The position numbers were made by a program, and so were the translations under genes. DNA of 53,723 nt from an uncultured Bacteroidales bacterium (GTDB taxonomy: Bacteria; Bacteroidota; Bacteroidia; Bacteroidales; UBA932): contig CAJOLJ010000008.1 in assembly GCA_905235445.1 (NCBI GenBank), positions 1 through 53,723 on the forward strand. The letters run 5' to 3'. The notes beneath the pieces are model-generated. The model did no database searches. It saw only the letters and a program-made list of their open reading frames with translations, and had not been told where the DNA came from. Of the stretch, positions 1 through 7,825 are shown piece after piece (position 1 is the first letter of the stretch; each line of letters opens with the position of its first letter).

Positions 1-65
1 TTGGGAAACTTGGAACGGATGATTTTTTCGACATCTATGCTGCCGTCATCGTTGAATAGTGCCAT
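1..65 (-). CDS. N-terminal fragment of a protein cut by the window edge, possibly a PlsC-like acyltransferase
   Basis: An ATG at 65 reads leftward for 21 codons to the window edge without a stop, starting MALFNDDGSIDVEKII. A Bacteroidota promoter lies just upstream (155-185), which supports a real start. The pattern I-D-V-E-K-I-x-R-x-K-x-P resembles the N-terminus of Bacteroidales lysophospholipid acyltransferase (PlsC/GNAT) proteins, but 21 residues cannot settle the family. That naming is an inference from memory of the family. Confidence 0.4.
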   Translation of the reverse strand, partial: MALFNDDGSIDVEKIIRSKFP

Positions 66-154
66 CTGTAATGCTATGATTGTCTTTTGCTTGTGTGTGT
101 GCCTTGGATCTTTTGGGACCCCCTCGCCGGGGGCGGCGATTATGAAATCCTAAT

Positions 155-185
155 CAAAAGTAGTCCTTAATCACAAAAAAAGCAA
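155..185 (-). promoter_or_regulatory. Bacteroidota-type promoter for the gene at 65
   Basis: Read on the minus strand, TACTTTTG (162-155) matches the -7 consensus TAnnTTTG, and a TTG at 185-183 lies 20 nt upstream, as in the -33 box. The roughly 90-nt leader between promoter and start contains a perfect inverted repeat, TCGCCG-GGGG-CGGCGA (124-139). It has no T-tract, so it is a leader hairpin rather than a clear terminator. Confidence 0.55.
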
Positions 186-188
186 ATT

Positions 189-839
189 CTATTCCAAGGT
201 CTCGATGGTAACCCCGTCAATGGAGCCGAGTATGTCCATGACTGTCTTTATGTACTGGTCGCTTCTGACGGTGACCTTGATCTCGGCCCTGTATCCTGTC
301 TCGGGCTCCGGAAGGTTGGTCATGGAGTAGTCGCTTATGGAGAGCTTCTCCCTGGTAAGGGCATCCAGGACCTTCTGGACATGGGCGGTGGAGAGAGTCC
401 TGAAGGACATTGACACTTTGCGGTGACCGTATTTCAGGTTTATGAAATGCACTACCTCAAGGCAGAGGATGGACAGGATTACCGTGGCCGTGGCCTCGAC
501 GTACATCCCGGCCCCGCAGGCAAGGCCGATGGCTGCGGTGACCCACATTCCCGCGGCGGTAGTGAGTCCCCTTATGACGTTTTTCTGGAAAATGATGGTT
601 CCCGCACCTATGAAACCGATTCCGGAGACCACCTGTGCAGCCACCCTGGAGGCATCGAAATGGTCACTGCCGGTGAATGCGTATAGCGATATGATCATGA
701 AGAGGGTGCTGCCGAGGGCCACGAGGAGGTGTGTTCGTATTCCGGCCTCCTTTGCCCTGAGTTCCCTTTCGGCACCGATGAGGGCGCCCATCAATCCTCC
801 GACGAGGAGCCTAAGAAGGATATCCCAAGAAATTGTCAT
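189..839 (-). CDS. MgtC/SapB-family inner-membrane protein
   Basis: A 216-residue protein with the MgtC signature. The N-terminal half is a set of hydrophobic helices containing G-G-L-M-G-A-L-I-G-A-E-R-E and the conserved E-A-G-I-R-T-H run around residues 20-37, followed by the V-S-G-I-G-F-I-G-A-G segment near residue 70. The C-terminal 75 residues form a soluble ACT-like tail. MgtC relatives in pathogens act in magnesium limitation and modulate ATP synthase; free-living homologues are often just called membrane proteins of this family. The length is normal for the longer MgtC type. It is transcribed leftward after the GH5 gene with a 72-nt gap. No RBS or clear promoter of its own is visible. 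Family confident, role inferred. Confidence 0.88.
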   Translation of the reverse strand: MTISWDILLRLLVGGLMGALIGAERELRAKEAGIRTHLLVALGSTLFMIISLYAFTGSDHFDASRVAAQVVSGIGFIGAGTIIFQKNVIRGLTTAAGMWVTAAIGLACGAGMYVEATATVILSILCLEVVHFINLKYGHRKVSMSFRTLSTAHVQKVLDALTREKLSISDYSMTNLPEPETGYRAEIKVTVRSDQYIKTVMDILGSIDGVTIETLE

Positions 840-911
840 GTGATGAAAATAATTATTGTCGCTTGTGTGTAATTGATTGTCGTCTAGTCGTGTCCTGCCC
901 TGGGAGGAGCG

Positions 912-2438
912 TTACTTCCAGGTCTCCCTGGCAGCACTTATTATGGCATCGCGAAGTTTAGGCTCGGTCCAGTTGATTTTCCCTGCCTCGTCCGGGGCCC
1001 TGTCCTTCCCGTCCACAAGTCCCATCCAGTGGATGCAGACTATGGAGTTTGCGGCTCCCGTCCTTACGTAACAGTCAGCCTGGAGGCATCGCTCGTCGAT
1101 GTTGTTCTTGTTTGCGGCCCCGTACTCCCCTATTATCACGGGAATGCCTTTCTCCTTGAAAGCGGAGCCGATGGAGTTGACGTCCCCGACCACGGTGGCC
1201 CTGGCGGCGGAGTCGAACACTTTCTTGTCCTTGCCCGCCCACCAGCCTGTGTCCTGGCTCAGGTCGAAGGCGAACTCGAAGGGGGCGTATGAATGCACCT
1301 CCGCGATGAGGTGGCCCTGGGCGGTGTCCTCCGGAACCGCGAAAGCCGATATCACTTCCTTGCCATAGGCGGCCGCATAGGTGCACAGGACGAGGTTCCT
1401 GTCGGAGTTGTTCCCGCCCGTGGAGCGGACCGTGCTCACGAAGACCTGGTTGAGCCTGTTTACGGCTTCGTAGCCCCTCTCTCCCGTGGAAGGGGCGTTC
1501 CAGGTACCTTTCTCGTCCAGGATCTCATTGAAACCCTCGAAAAGCAAGCGGTGGGGATAGTCCCTGAACTCCTCGGCAATCTGTGTCCAGAGGGCGGAGA
1601 ACTTGGTGGCAATGGCCTGGTAGTTGTCCATGTCGGCCCTGAGCCATCCTTCGGTCCCGGTGTCATGATGGACATTGAGGATGCAGTAAAGTCCCTCGTC
1701 CATCACATAGTCCACCACTTCCCTGACCCTCGCCATCCACGCCTCTTCGACCTTGCCGTCGGAGGAGAGGTGCTCGGCCCATGTCACGGGAACGCGTATG
1801 ACCCCGAACCCCGCCTCGGCGAAGGCATGGATAAGGGCCCTGGTGGTAACGGCCTGGCCCCAGGCGGTCTCGTAGTCGGAGGGCTTTCCTTCGGTGTATA
1901 GGCCTATCCATTCCCCGCTGGCATCCAAGGTGTTCCCCAGGTTCCATCCCACCTTCATGTCACTCAAGGCATCGAGTGCGGAAATGGAGGGAATGTCTGC
2001 GTGGGCGCGCCCCTGCTGGGTCCCGGAGAAAATGGTGTTCCACTTGCCGTAGTTTCCCTGGCCGTCGCCCACGGATACCTCCACCCTTACGGTCCTCTCC
2101 TCCGGGGTGGTGTTCTCGGGGACCGTGAAAGAGAGCATCCTCCCCACTCCCCCGTCCCAGGTCATTTCCTCGCCGGGCTCGGAGCCCAGTGCCATCCTGT
2201 ACTTGAAGGGAGAGGGTATGGCATTCTCATCGGGGAGAAAAGTGAACAATATATCGTAGGAGGCTCCCTCACGGGGTATGGCCACCCCGTCCTGCGTCTT
2301 GAAATTGGGGGCGACATAGTAGGTGGATGGTGTGCAGGAGACAAGGCACACCACAAGGGAAAGGAACATCGCGGCGATGGTCCTCCCCCGGCGCAGTATT
2401 CCTCCACCTTTCATTGGGCGGTGCTCGCTTTCTTTCAT
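912..2438 (-). CDS. Surface lipoprotein glycoside hydrolase family 5 (endoglucanase-like)
   Basis: A 508-residue predicted lipoprotein. The signal ends in L-V-S-C with Cys35 as lipid anchor; Met9 is an alternative start that gives a tighter signal peptide. Residues about 45-150 look like an Ig/BACON-type beta domain. The GH5 TIM barrel runs from about 155 to the end, with G-W-N-L-G-N-T-L (164-171), R-V-P-V-T-W (215-220), N-V-H-H-D (255-259), acid/base Glu305 in G-F-N-E, H-S-Y near 382 and nucleophile Glu438 in I-I-G-E-Y-G. All catalytic positions are present. Such enzymes cut beta-glucans or mannans at the cell surface; the substrate cannot be read from sequence. It sits 33 nt after the CocE-plug gene and probably shares its transcript. 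Confidence 0.9.
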   Translation of the reverse strand: MKESEHRPMKGGGILRRGRTIAAMFLSLVVCLVSCTPSTYYVAPNFKTQDGVAIPREGASYDILFTFLPDENAIPSPFKYRMALGSEPGEEMTWDGGVGRMLSFTVPENTTPEERTVRVEVSVGDGQGNYGKWNTIFSGTQQGRAHADIPSISALDALSDMKVGWNLGNTLDASGEWIGLYTEGKPSDYETAWGQAVTTRALIHAFAEAGFGVIRVPVTWAEHLSSDGKVEEAWMARVREVVDYVMDEGLYCILNVHHDTGTEGWLRADMDNYQAIATKFSALWTQIAEEFRDYPHRLLFEGFNEILDEKGTWNAPSTGERGYEAVNRLNQVFVSTVRSTGGNNSDRNLVLCTYAAAYGKEVISAFAVPEDTAQGHLIAEVHSYAPFEFAFDLSQDTGWWAGKDKKVFDSAARATVVGDVNSIGSAFKEKGIPVIIGEYGAANKNNIDERCLQADCYVRTGAANSIVCIHWMGLVDGKDRAPDEAGKINWTEPKLRDAIISAARETWK

Positions 2439-2471
2439 CGTGGGATCCGCTGGTGCTGAGTGAATTATATC

Positions 2472-4277
2472 CTAATCCCGGTCGGCACCGCTTTTCGTCG
2501 TTATGAGGATGACCCCGTTGGCTCCCCTGCTCCCGTAGATGGCTGCGGAGCCTGCGTCCTTGAGCACGTCCACTGACTTGACGTCATGCGGATTTACGGT
2601 ATCGAGGTCCTCGATTACCATGCCGTCCAGGAGGATGAGGGGATCGGTCGACGAGTTTATGGAATTGACGCCGCGGATGGTGATTTTCTTGCCCTCCACC
2701 ATAACCCCGGCGACTTTGCCTCGCAGGTAGTCGTACATGCTGGAGTAGACCTGGGCCTCCTCCCTGGTCATCTTGACCGAGGACACGGAGTAGGTAAGGC
2801 GGCTCTTGGTTATCTCCTGGAAGCCTATGTTCACCATTTCCTCCTGCGCCTCGGGGCTGAGGCGCAAATTGGCCACGGTCTGATAGATATCAGGCAGGCT
2901 TATGCTGGAAGGGGTCTTCTTGCCGATGGAGAGCGTGAGCATGCCCTTTTCCTTGGGAAGGTCGTAGCGGGGATAGTCCGTCCCGCTGACATCGACTCTC
3001 ACCATGCTCCCCTTGCGGAACTTCCAGATGATGGGCTCGGTCGTGAGCTTGACTTCCCCCTTGTCGGTCACAGGGGCCATGGCGCTCCTTACATTATAGG
3101 TATTGCCGTTTTCAAGGACCTCGGACACCTTGACGCAAACCGTCATGGGGCTGGCGGAGGGAGTGAGGAAAAGTTTAACCGAGATGCTTCCCGACATTAT
3201 GAAATCATCCCCGAGCTTTCCCGACACGAAGGAAAGCACGCCCAGGCGGGTGCCCGTTGCAGGCTGAGGGAGGATTCCGCGGGAGGACCCCACGAGGGGA
3301 TGCTCCCCGCCCACCGAGGTGACGGGTGACTGGGGGTCAATGGAGATGGCATATTCCTTCTTCGTGCCGACTTTCAGCTCCAGGCCGTGACAACTGTCGT
3401 CGATGCCTGCGGGAGTGAGGAAGAACTTGAGGGAGTCGGTGTTGGCCTTGTACGGCCACTCGTCCAAGGCAAGGGAGGAGTTCATCCCGTTCACCCAGAC
3501 CCTCTGTCCTCCTTTCATGGTGGACTTGCCCTCCAGGAGGAGGAATGACCACTGGTAAAGGTCAAGGGCGGGGGTGAACAGAGGCATGGGAGCGGGATTG
3601 ATCTCGTTTACTTCCGCTGTGAAATCCTCATTCCAGGGCCCCACGAATAGTCTCGATGTGGAAAGCAGTGAAGAAGGGATGCTGCCGAAAGCGGTAAGCG
3701 ACTCGCTCACCGTCCCTGAATTCTGCGACACCGCCATCGTTACGGGAATGTCTATCCCCTGTACGGGCTCCTTGCTTCCTCCGTCAAGGACATACAGACC
3801 CTTGACGGCCTCGGGAAGGGAACTCACGTTGGAAAGGACAACGGGGGTCAGAGCGCCACGGGAGCATAGGACAATCCCGCTGACGGGGTAATTGTCCCTG
3901 ATGGAGGAGATGACAGCCCTTATGTCATTGAATGAGCCTCCCCTCTCGCCCTCATTGGGTGCGGCAGGGGCCAGGGCAACGCCCAATCCTCTTTTGGCAT
4001 ACTCCTTCGCCACGACGGAAAGGCTCTCCCCGAAAAGATCCTTTCCCTCGTTCCAGATGACAAGGACCCCGAAGGTCTCCCTGTCCTTGGGTGTGAAAAT
4101 GGGAACGTTGAGGCTCCGGTCGTCCTTCAGCTGCACACCTATGGAAGAGGAGAGAGGCTCGTATGTGGGGGCCTGTCCGAGCAACTTCCAGTCGGGGGCG
4201 CCCTGGGAATGGGCGAGAAGAGATGTGAACAGAACCAGTATGGTGACTAGTGCAGATAATCTAAATGTCCGAGTCAT
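2472..4277 (-). CDS. CocE/NonD-like hydrolase with a C-terminal TonB-plug-like domain
   Basis: The likely start is the ATG at 4277, which gives a 601-residue protein with a clean signal peptide (cleavage near A-H-S-Q-G); an ATG at 4316 lies upstream of the predicted promoter box. Residues about 30-270 resemble a shortened alpha/beta-hydrolase core with a nucleophile-elbow-like L-C-S-R-G-A. About 270-450 matches the jelly-roll domain of CocE/X-Pro dipeptidyl peptidases (R-L-G-V-L-S-F, F-R-K-G-S-M-V-R-V, Y-P-R-Y-D). The last ~85 residues match a SusC-type plug: L-R-G-K-V-A-G-V, I-R-G-V-N-S-I-N, D-P-L-I-L-L-D-G-M, D-V-L-K-D-A-G-S-A-A-I-Y-G, G-V-I-L-I-T-T-K-S-G. No beta-barrel follows. The function is unknown; the plug might dock the hydrolase at an outer-membrane complex. 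Confidence 0.75.
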   Translation of the reverse strand: MTRTFRLSALVTILVLFTSLLAHSQGAPDWKLLGQAPTYEPLSSSIGVQLKDDRSLNVPIFTPKDRETFGVLVIWNEGKDLFGESLSVVAKEYAKRGLGVALAPAAPNEGERGGSFNDIRAVISSIRDNYPVSGIVLCSRGALTPVVLSNVSSLPEAVKGLYVLDGGSKEPVQGIDIPVTMAVSQNSGTVSESLTAFGSIPSSLLSTSRLFVGPWNEDFTAEVNEINPAPMPLFTPALDLYQWSFLLLEGKSTMKGGQRVWVNGMNSSLALDEWPYKANTDSLKFFLTPAGIDDSCHGLELKVGTKKEYAISIDPQSPVTSVGGEHPLVGSSRGILPQPATGTRLGVLSFVSGKLGDDFIMSGSISVKLFLTPSASPMTVCVKVSEVLENGNTYNVRSAMAPVTDKGEVKLTTEPIIWKFRKGSMVRVDVSGTDYPRYDLPKEKGMLTLSIGKKTPSSISLPDIYQTVANLRLSPEAQEEMVNIGFQEITKSRLTYSVSSVKMTREEAQVYSSMYDYLRGKVAGVMVEGKKITIRGVNSINSSTDPLILLDGMVIEDLDTVNPHDVKSVDVLKDAGSAAIYGSRGANGVILITTKSGADRD

Positions 4278-4301
4278 AGCAGTTGGTGTTTGGTTACAGG
4301 G

Positions 4302-4309
4302 CAAATTTA
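4302..4309 (-). promoter_or_regulatory. -7 box TAAATTTG for the CocE-plug gene
   Basis: On the minus strand TAAATTTG (4309-4302) matches TAnnTTTG and lies about 25 nt before the ATG at 4277. No convincing -33 TTG is seen at the usual distance. Its position argues for the 4277 start rather than 4316. Confidence 0.4.
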
Positions 4310-4507
4310 ACCACATTTTATCTGACTTGACTCATCTTGGACAAAGTTTTGGAGCAAAGGATGTTGAATAAAGCGTGCTTTGTTGTTTACGGGGAAGCAA
4401 GCGGAAAAGAAATTTGAAAAAAAATCATTCCCCGCATGCAAGGAATTCGCCCAATAAACATTATTATTGTGAAAACTTTGGGAAATCATACTTCCCTGCA
4501 TACAATA

Positions 4508-5239
4508 ATGACTGAACAAAACAACATATCCCGCACCGCCCGGACGCTCCTCCCGCTCGTCCTCTCCCTGTCACTTCTGCTTCCGGAGGCCACTTCATGC
4601 ATGAAGGAGATGTCCGATCAATTCGGTGACAACGTCATAATGGGGTACAATGTCCTCGTGACCGTGAGGCCGGCCATCGGCGATGCCCCCTTTCGGTTGG
4701 TGCTCAATGACTCAACTACCCTTTACCCCACCAACCTCTCCTCATCCCCTTTCAAGGATAAGATAGTCAGGGCATACGGCGCGGTGACTCCCACCAGAGG
4801 GAACTTGCAGGATTTCACGGAAGGCGGAGAGTTCGATGTGTTTGTCCACCAACTGGACAGCATCGTGACTAAGGTAATGCGCATGAATGTGGAGTCCCTG
4901 CTGGATGAGAACGGGGACCCCATCCATTCCGATCCCATCGATGTCCTCGACAGATGGGACACCGTGGTAGAAGACGGCTTCCTGACAATTAACTTCTGCA
5001 CCACATTCGGCTGGGAAAGGATCCACTCTATAGATTTGATTCCCACCTCCCAGCCCGGCGAAGTCAGGTTGGTGCACAATGCCAACGGGGACACTTCCGG
5101 GACAGTGAGCACCGGGACCATCGCATTTTCCCTTGCAGGGCTCAACGAAAGCTCGAAGGATGAGAAAGGATACAAGACGCTCACCCTTCGCTACGATTCC
5201 TTCAACGGCCCGGCCAAGAGGACATTCAAATACAAATAG
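4508..5239 (+). CDS. NigD-like lipoprotein
   Basis: A 243-residue lipoprotein with a hydrophobic signal ending A-T-S-C (Cys31). It follows the pattern of Bacteroidota NigD-like proteins: an N-terminal OB-like part with R-L-V-L-N-D-S-T-T-L-Y-P, then V-x-x-L-D-S-I-V-T-K, D-P-I-D-V, G-F-L-T-I-N-F, and a C-terminal Ig-like part with L-V-H-N-A-N-G-D and I-A-F-S-L-A-G-L. NigD proteins occur at the outer membrane; the name comes from a Prevotella bacteriocin locus (nig), but most genomic copies have no known job. The start at 4508 was chosen because it sits directly before the signal peptide. It is divergent from the CocE-plug gene. Confidence 0.82.
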   Translation: MTEQNNISRTARTLLPLVLSLSLLLPEATSCMKEMSDQFGDNVIMGYNVLVTVRPAIGDAPFRLVLNDSTTLYPTNLSSSPFKDKIVRAYGAVTPTRGNLQDFTEGGEFDVFVHQLDSIVTKVMRMNVESLLDENGDPIHSDPIDVLDRWDTVVEDGFLTINFCTTFGWERIHSIDLIPTSQPGEVRLVHNANGDTSGTVSTGTIAFSLAGLNESSKDEKGYKTLTLRYDSFNGPAKRTFKYK

Positions 5240-5309
5240 TTACTATGTATGAGCCGAAGTAGGAGGACGCCCCCCGTTTGCCGCTAATTTAGCGGTCTAA
5301 TATGGGAAA

Positions 5310-5370
5310 GTGTCATATTAATGCTAACTTTAAAGAAAGAAGGAAATATTAAAGAGCATCAATATGACAC
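5310..5370 (+). repeat. 16-bp inverted repeat directly upstream of the IS110 remnant
   Basis: GTGTCATATTAATGCT (5310-5325) and AGCATCAATATGACAC (5355-5370) are complementary over 16 bp with one mismatch, around a 29-nt loop. The transposase remnant starts 8 nt later at 5378. IS110 elements lack terminal inverted repeats but carry a structured non-coding left end that, in studied members, is transcribed as the bridge RNA. This hairpin is a plausible remnant of that region; that assignment is inference. Confidence 0.6.
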
Positions 5371-5377
5371 AAACATG

Positions 5378-5985
5378 ATGCAAAGAAACACAATCAATTT
5401 TTATAGGAATTGATGTCCACTTGAAGTCGTGGGAAGTAACAATACTTACCGAAACTGGTTGCAAGGAGACCTATTCCCAGAATCCCAGTGCCTATGAACT
5501 TAGATTACATCTAGACAAGCGATACCCTAAAGGGAGCATATCGCTGTATACGAGTCAGGCTTCACTGGCTTCTCCACATATTATGCCCTCGAAGCGGAAG
5601 GCATAAAATGTTACATAGCGAATGCTTCTGATGTCCCAACGACGCAATACGAGCAGGTCATGAAGACGGATCACATAGATTCCAAGAAGCTTGCCAAGAG
5701 CCTTCGGAATGGTGATATCAAAGGCATTTACATTATGCCTCGCGAAGCACTGGACGATCGCAGCCTCCTACGTTCCAGAAATGCCATAAAGACCGAACTG
5801 GGACGATACAAAAACCGTGTCCTCCATATTCTCCACACCAACGGAGTCGAAATCCCGGAGAGGTTCATGAAGAGCAATCGCTGGACAAGAGCCTTCATTA
5901 CTTGGCTGATGCGGGATGTTAAGCTGCTTTCTGCGACAAGGAATACTTGGTTCTGTTGACCTATACCGTGGAAAACATCAACGAG
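5378..5985 (+). pseudogene. IS110-family transposase, frameshifted and truncated
   Basis: Pieces of one IS110 transposase appear in successive frames. The start is F-I-G-I-D-V-H-L-K-S-W at about 5400-5430, displaced from the ATG at 5378 by one extra T in a T-run. G-F-T-G-F-S-T-Y-Y-A-L-E-A-E-G lies in another frame from about 5550. D-S-K-K-L-A-K-S-L-R-N-G-D and R-S-R-N-A-I-K-T-E-L-G-R-Y-K-N-R lie at 5660-5830, and D-V-K-L-L-S-A-T-R-N-T near 5918-5945 before another shift. At least three frameshifts are needed. The DEDD/RuvC-like N-terminal half is recognisable, but the C-terminal domain with its catalytic serine (the G-I-G-x-I-T-A region) is not found. Base composition is more AT-rich than the flanks. 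The element is certainly inactive. Confidence 0.88.
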
Positions 5986-6186
5986 TTCGTGACCAAGGAG
6001 TCCCAGAACAAACTCAACGTTCGAGATCATATGATGCTGAACATGCTCAATCCTGCGTGTGGGACACTTCGGGGCCTGATGTATGCGCGTTTTGCTGGCA
6101 CAGTGCTAGAACACAGCCCTCTTCCCTTAATCAATATCCAGGACTTGGTGAAGGCCACAAAACGTAACTGCACGGCCTCGCAATAG
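5947..6186 (+). pseudogene. Chimeric small ORF, IS110 tail joined to an unknown C-terminal fragment
   Basis: A 79-codon frame. Its first ten residues (V-L-L-T-Y-T-V-E-N-I) continue the IS110 transposase after a frameshift. The rest (around N-V-R-D-H-M-M-L-N-M, then L-R-G-L-M-Y-A-R-F-A-G-T-V-L-E-H-S-P) does not look like IS110 and is not a family I recognise. It may be the tail of a gene that the element interrupted or was deleted into. It is probably not translated as a functional protein. Confidence 0.4.
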
Positions 6187-6265
6187 TTCTATTATCCTAT
6201 TTGGCCCTCTTGTCTAAGGGGCGAGGTCTGTCGTGAAACTTGACGAGGCCCACTATAAACAGCAG

Positions 6266-6292
6266 TGCCCCCGGATTTGATGTCCGGGGGCA
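6266..6292 (-). terminator. Strong hairpin downstream of the BASS transporter gene
   Basis: TGCCCCCGGA (6266-6275) and TCCGGGGGCA (6283-6292) form a perfect 10-bp stem with a 7-nt loop. It lies 44 nt beyond the minus-strand stop at 6336. The T-richness after it is weak on both strands, so it may work as a boundary hairpin in either direction. Confidence 0.6.
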
Positions 6293-6335
6293 TTTGTCAT
6301 GGATAGGGCCAATCATTTTCCTTTCCAGCAATGAC

Positions 6336-7262
6336 TTACTCCTTGGATTTTGCGTACAGTCTCGCAACGATGGCACCGCTTATGTTGTGCCATACACTGA
6401 ACAACGCTCCCGGTATGGTCGCGAGGGGATATGTCGCGAAGTGCAAGTTGGCCAGGGAGGAAGCCAGACCGCTGTTTTGCATACCCACCTCGATGCTGAT
6501 GGCACGTCGCTTTGCAGGTGAGAGGTGCAGCAGCAAACCTATCAGATATCCTGCTGCAAGGCCGCAGACGTTATGGAGCATCACTACCAGCATTACAATC
6601 CATCCACCCGCAAGCAACTTGTGTGCATTGGCGGCAATGACAATGAGGACGATTATGCATATGGCAAGCGAAGAGAAGGCAGGCAGATAATCTGACGCAC
6701 TTTGAGTTGTCTTGGGAAAGAACCTTTTCGCCAGAAATCCGAGTAAGATAGGAAGAATGACCACCCACAGGATGCTTAGCAGCATGCCTACGACATTGAC
6801 ATCCACACTCTTTCCGGCAAACAGCCATACGAGCAGTGGTGTAAGTACCGGGGAGAGCAATGTCGATACAGCCGTCATCCCTACCGAAAGTGCAAGGTCT
6901 CCCTTCGCCAGGTAAGTGATGACGTTTGAAGCCGTTCCTCCAGGGCAGCATCCCACTAGGATCACCCCGATGGCAAGTGCTTCCTCCAATCTGAATACCC
7001 GTACCAGCATAAATGCCAGGAGCGGCATTATCGTGAACTGGGCCAGACATCCTATGAGCACATCTTTCGGACGGCTGAACACTACCTTGAAATCCTCGGG
7101 CCTCAGTGTCAGGCCCATGCCGAACATTATGATGCCAAGAAGAGGATTGATGAGAGTGGGCCTGAGATGGCTTAGTGTATCGGGGAACAGGAGGGCGAAG
7201 AGTGCCGATAGCAGTACCAACACCCCCATGTAATCTGAAATAAGCTTGCAGAACCGTTTCAT
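6336..7262 (-). CDS. Bile acid:sodium symporter (BASS) family transporter
   Basis: A 308-residue, highly hydrophobic protein with about nine to ten membrane segments and clear BASS signatures: G-I-I-M-F-G-M-G-L-T-L (near 43-53), G-C-C-P-G-G-T-A-S-N-V-I-T-Y-L-A-K-G-D (about 104-122), and E-V-G-M-Q-N-S-G-L-A near 259. BASS proteins couple sodium to the uptake of organic anions such as bile acids, pyruvate or pantoate. The two crossover motifs around the sodium sites are intact. The substrate is not decidable from sequence. It is a single gene between the IS110 scar and an acetyltransferase fragment, ending at the hairpin at 6266-6292. Confidence 0.92.
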   Translation of the reverse strand: MKRFCKLISDYMGVLVLLSALFALLFPDTLSHLRPTLINPLLGIIMFGMGLTLRPEDFKVVFSRPKDVLIGCLAQFTIMPLLAFMLVRVFRLEEALAIGVILVGCCPGGTASNVITYLAKGDLALSVGMTAVSTLLSPVLTPLLVWLFAGKSVDVNVVGMLLSILWVVILPILLGFLAKRFFPKTTQSASDYLPAFSSLAICIIVLIVIAANAHKLLAGGWIVMLVVMLHNVCGLAAGYLIGLLLHLSPAKRRAISIEVGMQNSGLASSLANLHFATYPLATIPGALFSVWHNISGAIVARLYAKSKE

Positions 7263-7343
7263 GAAGTAATAACGAAATAGTTTTTCACAGTTGCCCTCGA
7301 AGACATGTAAATCTCGATTACTTGTCTGTGGGAAAGCGTTTTT

Positions 7344-7454
7344 CTACTGAATACTGTTACCCTCCGTGATGGGCCGGGTCACATCGGCCATCAACTCCGG
7401 GTCAGAGCCCGCATTGTAATACAGTCCTCTATCCCTTTTCTCTTTTTCGGTCAT
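7344..7454 (-). pseudogene. N-terminal fragment of a maltose/galactoside O-acetyltransferase-like gene
   Basis: From the ATG at 7454 the frame reads M-T-E-K-E-K-R-D-R-G-L-Y-Y-N-A-G-S-D-P-E-L and stops after 36 codons. This is the start of the N-terminal helical domain of sugar O-acetyltransferases (Maa/LacA), which are normally about 190 residues with a left-handed hexapeptide-repeat helix. Nothing of that repeat region follows before the BASS gene, so the gene has been truncated. With the IS110 remnant it marks this stretch as a deletion or insertion scar. Confidence 0.62.
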
Positions 7455-7575
7455 GGTGTCATCATAATGCTTCCAAAGGCAAATGTAAGAACTATATTCG
7501 AATTCAAGAACCTCTCTTCGATATGGCAGTTGCTGCAATGTCGAGGCCGTACTTCAAATTTTTTAGATTTTTTCG

Positions 7576-7604
7576 TTTGGTTTCAAATAAAATGTCTATA
7601 TTTG
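7576..7604 (+). promoter_or_regulatory. Promoter of tRNA-Pro
   Basis: TTTG (7576-7579), a 17-nt spacer and TATATTTG (7597-7604) match the Bacteroidota -33/-7 consensus. The mature tRNA begins 32 nt downstream. This is one of the best-formed promoters in the window. Confidence 0.75.
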
Positions 7605-7635
7605 CAGTCCCAAAACAAAAATATGGGGTTCAACT

Positions 7636-7708
7636 CTGGATGTGGCGCAGTTGGTAGCGCACCTGGTTAGGGACCAGGAGGTCGCTGGTTCAAGTCCAGT
7701 CATCCAGA
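7636..7708 (+). tRNA. tRNA-Pro, anticodon AGG
   Basis: A complete cloverleaf. The acceptor is CTGGATG/CATCCAG (7636-7642 with 7701-7707). The D stem is GCGC/GCGC with the loop AGTTGGTA. The anticodon stem is CCTGG/CCAGG with loop TTAGGGA, and the T stem is GCTGG/CCAGT with TTCAAGT. The anticodon AGG (7669-7671) reads the proline codon CCU. Proline identity is supported by C1:G72, A73, G35-G36 and G37. The 3' CCA is not encoded (A73 is followed by CA). The usual bacterial proline anticodons are UGG, GGG and CGG; A34 here is unusual. Confidence 0.93.
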
Positions 7709-7710
7709 CA

Positions 7711-7756
7711 AAAAGCTTGTAATTGATTGATTTTTCAATGATTTACAAGCTTTTTT
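7711..7756 (+). terminator. Intrinsic terminator of tRNA-Pro
   Basis: AAAAGCTTGTAA (7711-7722) and TTACAAGCTTTT (7743-7754) form a perfect 12-bp stem that runs into a T-tract. It starts 3 nt after the tRNA, so the tRNA is a single-gene transcript. Confidence 0.85.
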
Positions 7757-7825
7757 CTGTATTGCGCACCCCTTCAGGCCCCAATCTACCGAGCCCTCAT
7801 CCCCCCACTTTCCAGCAAAGGATAT

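Noticed and set aside
115..139. Intrinsic terminator after the MgtC gene
   Set aside because: The inverted repeat is strong but is followed by G-rich rather than T-rich sequence on the minus strand and lies in the leader of the next gene.
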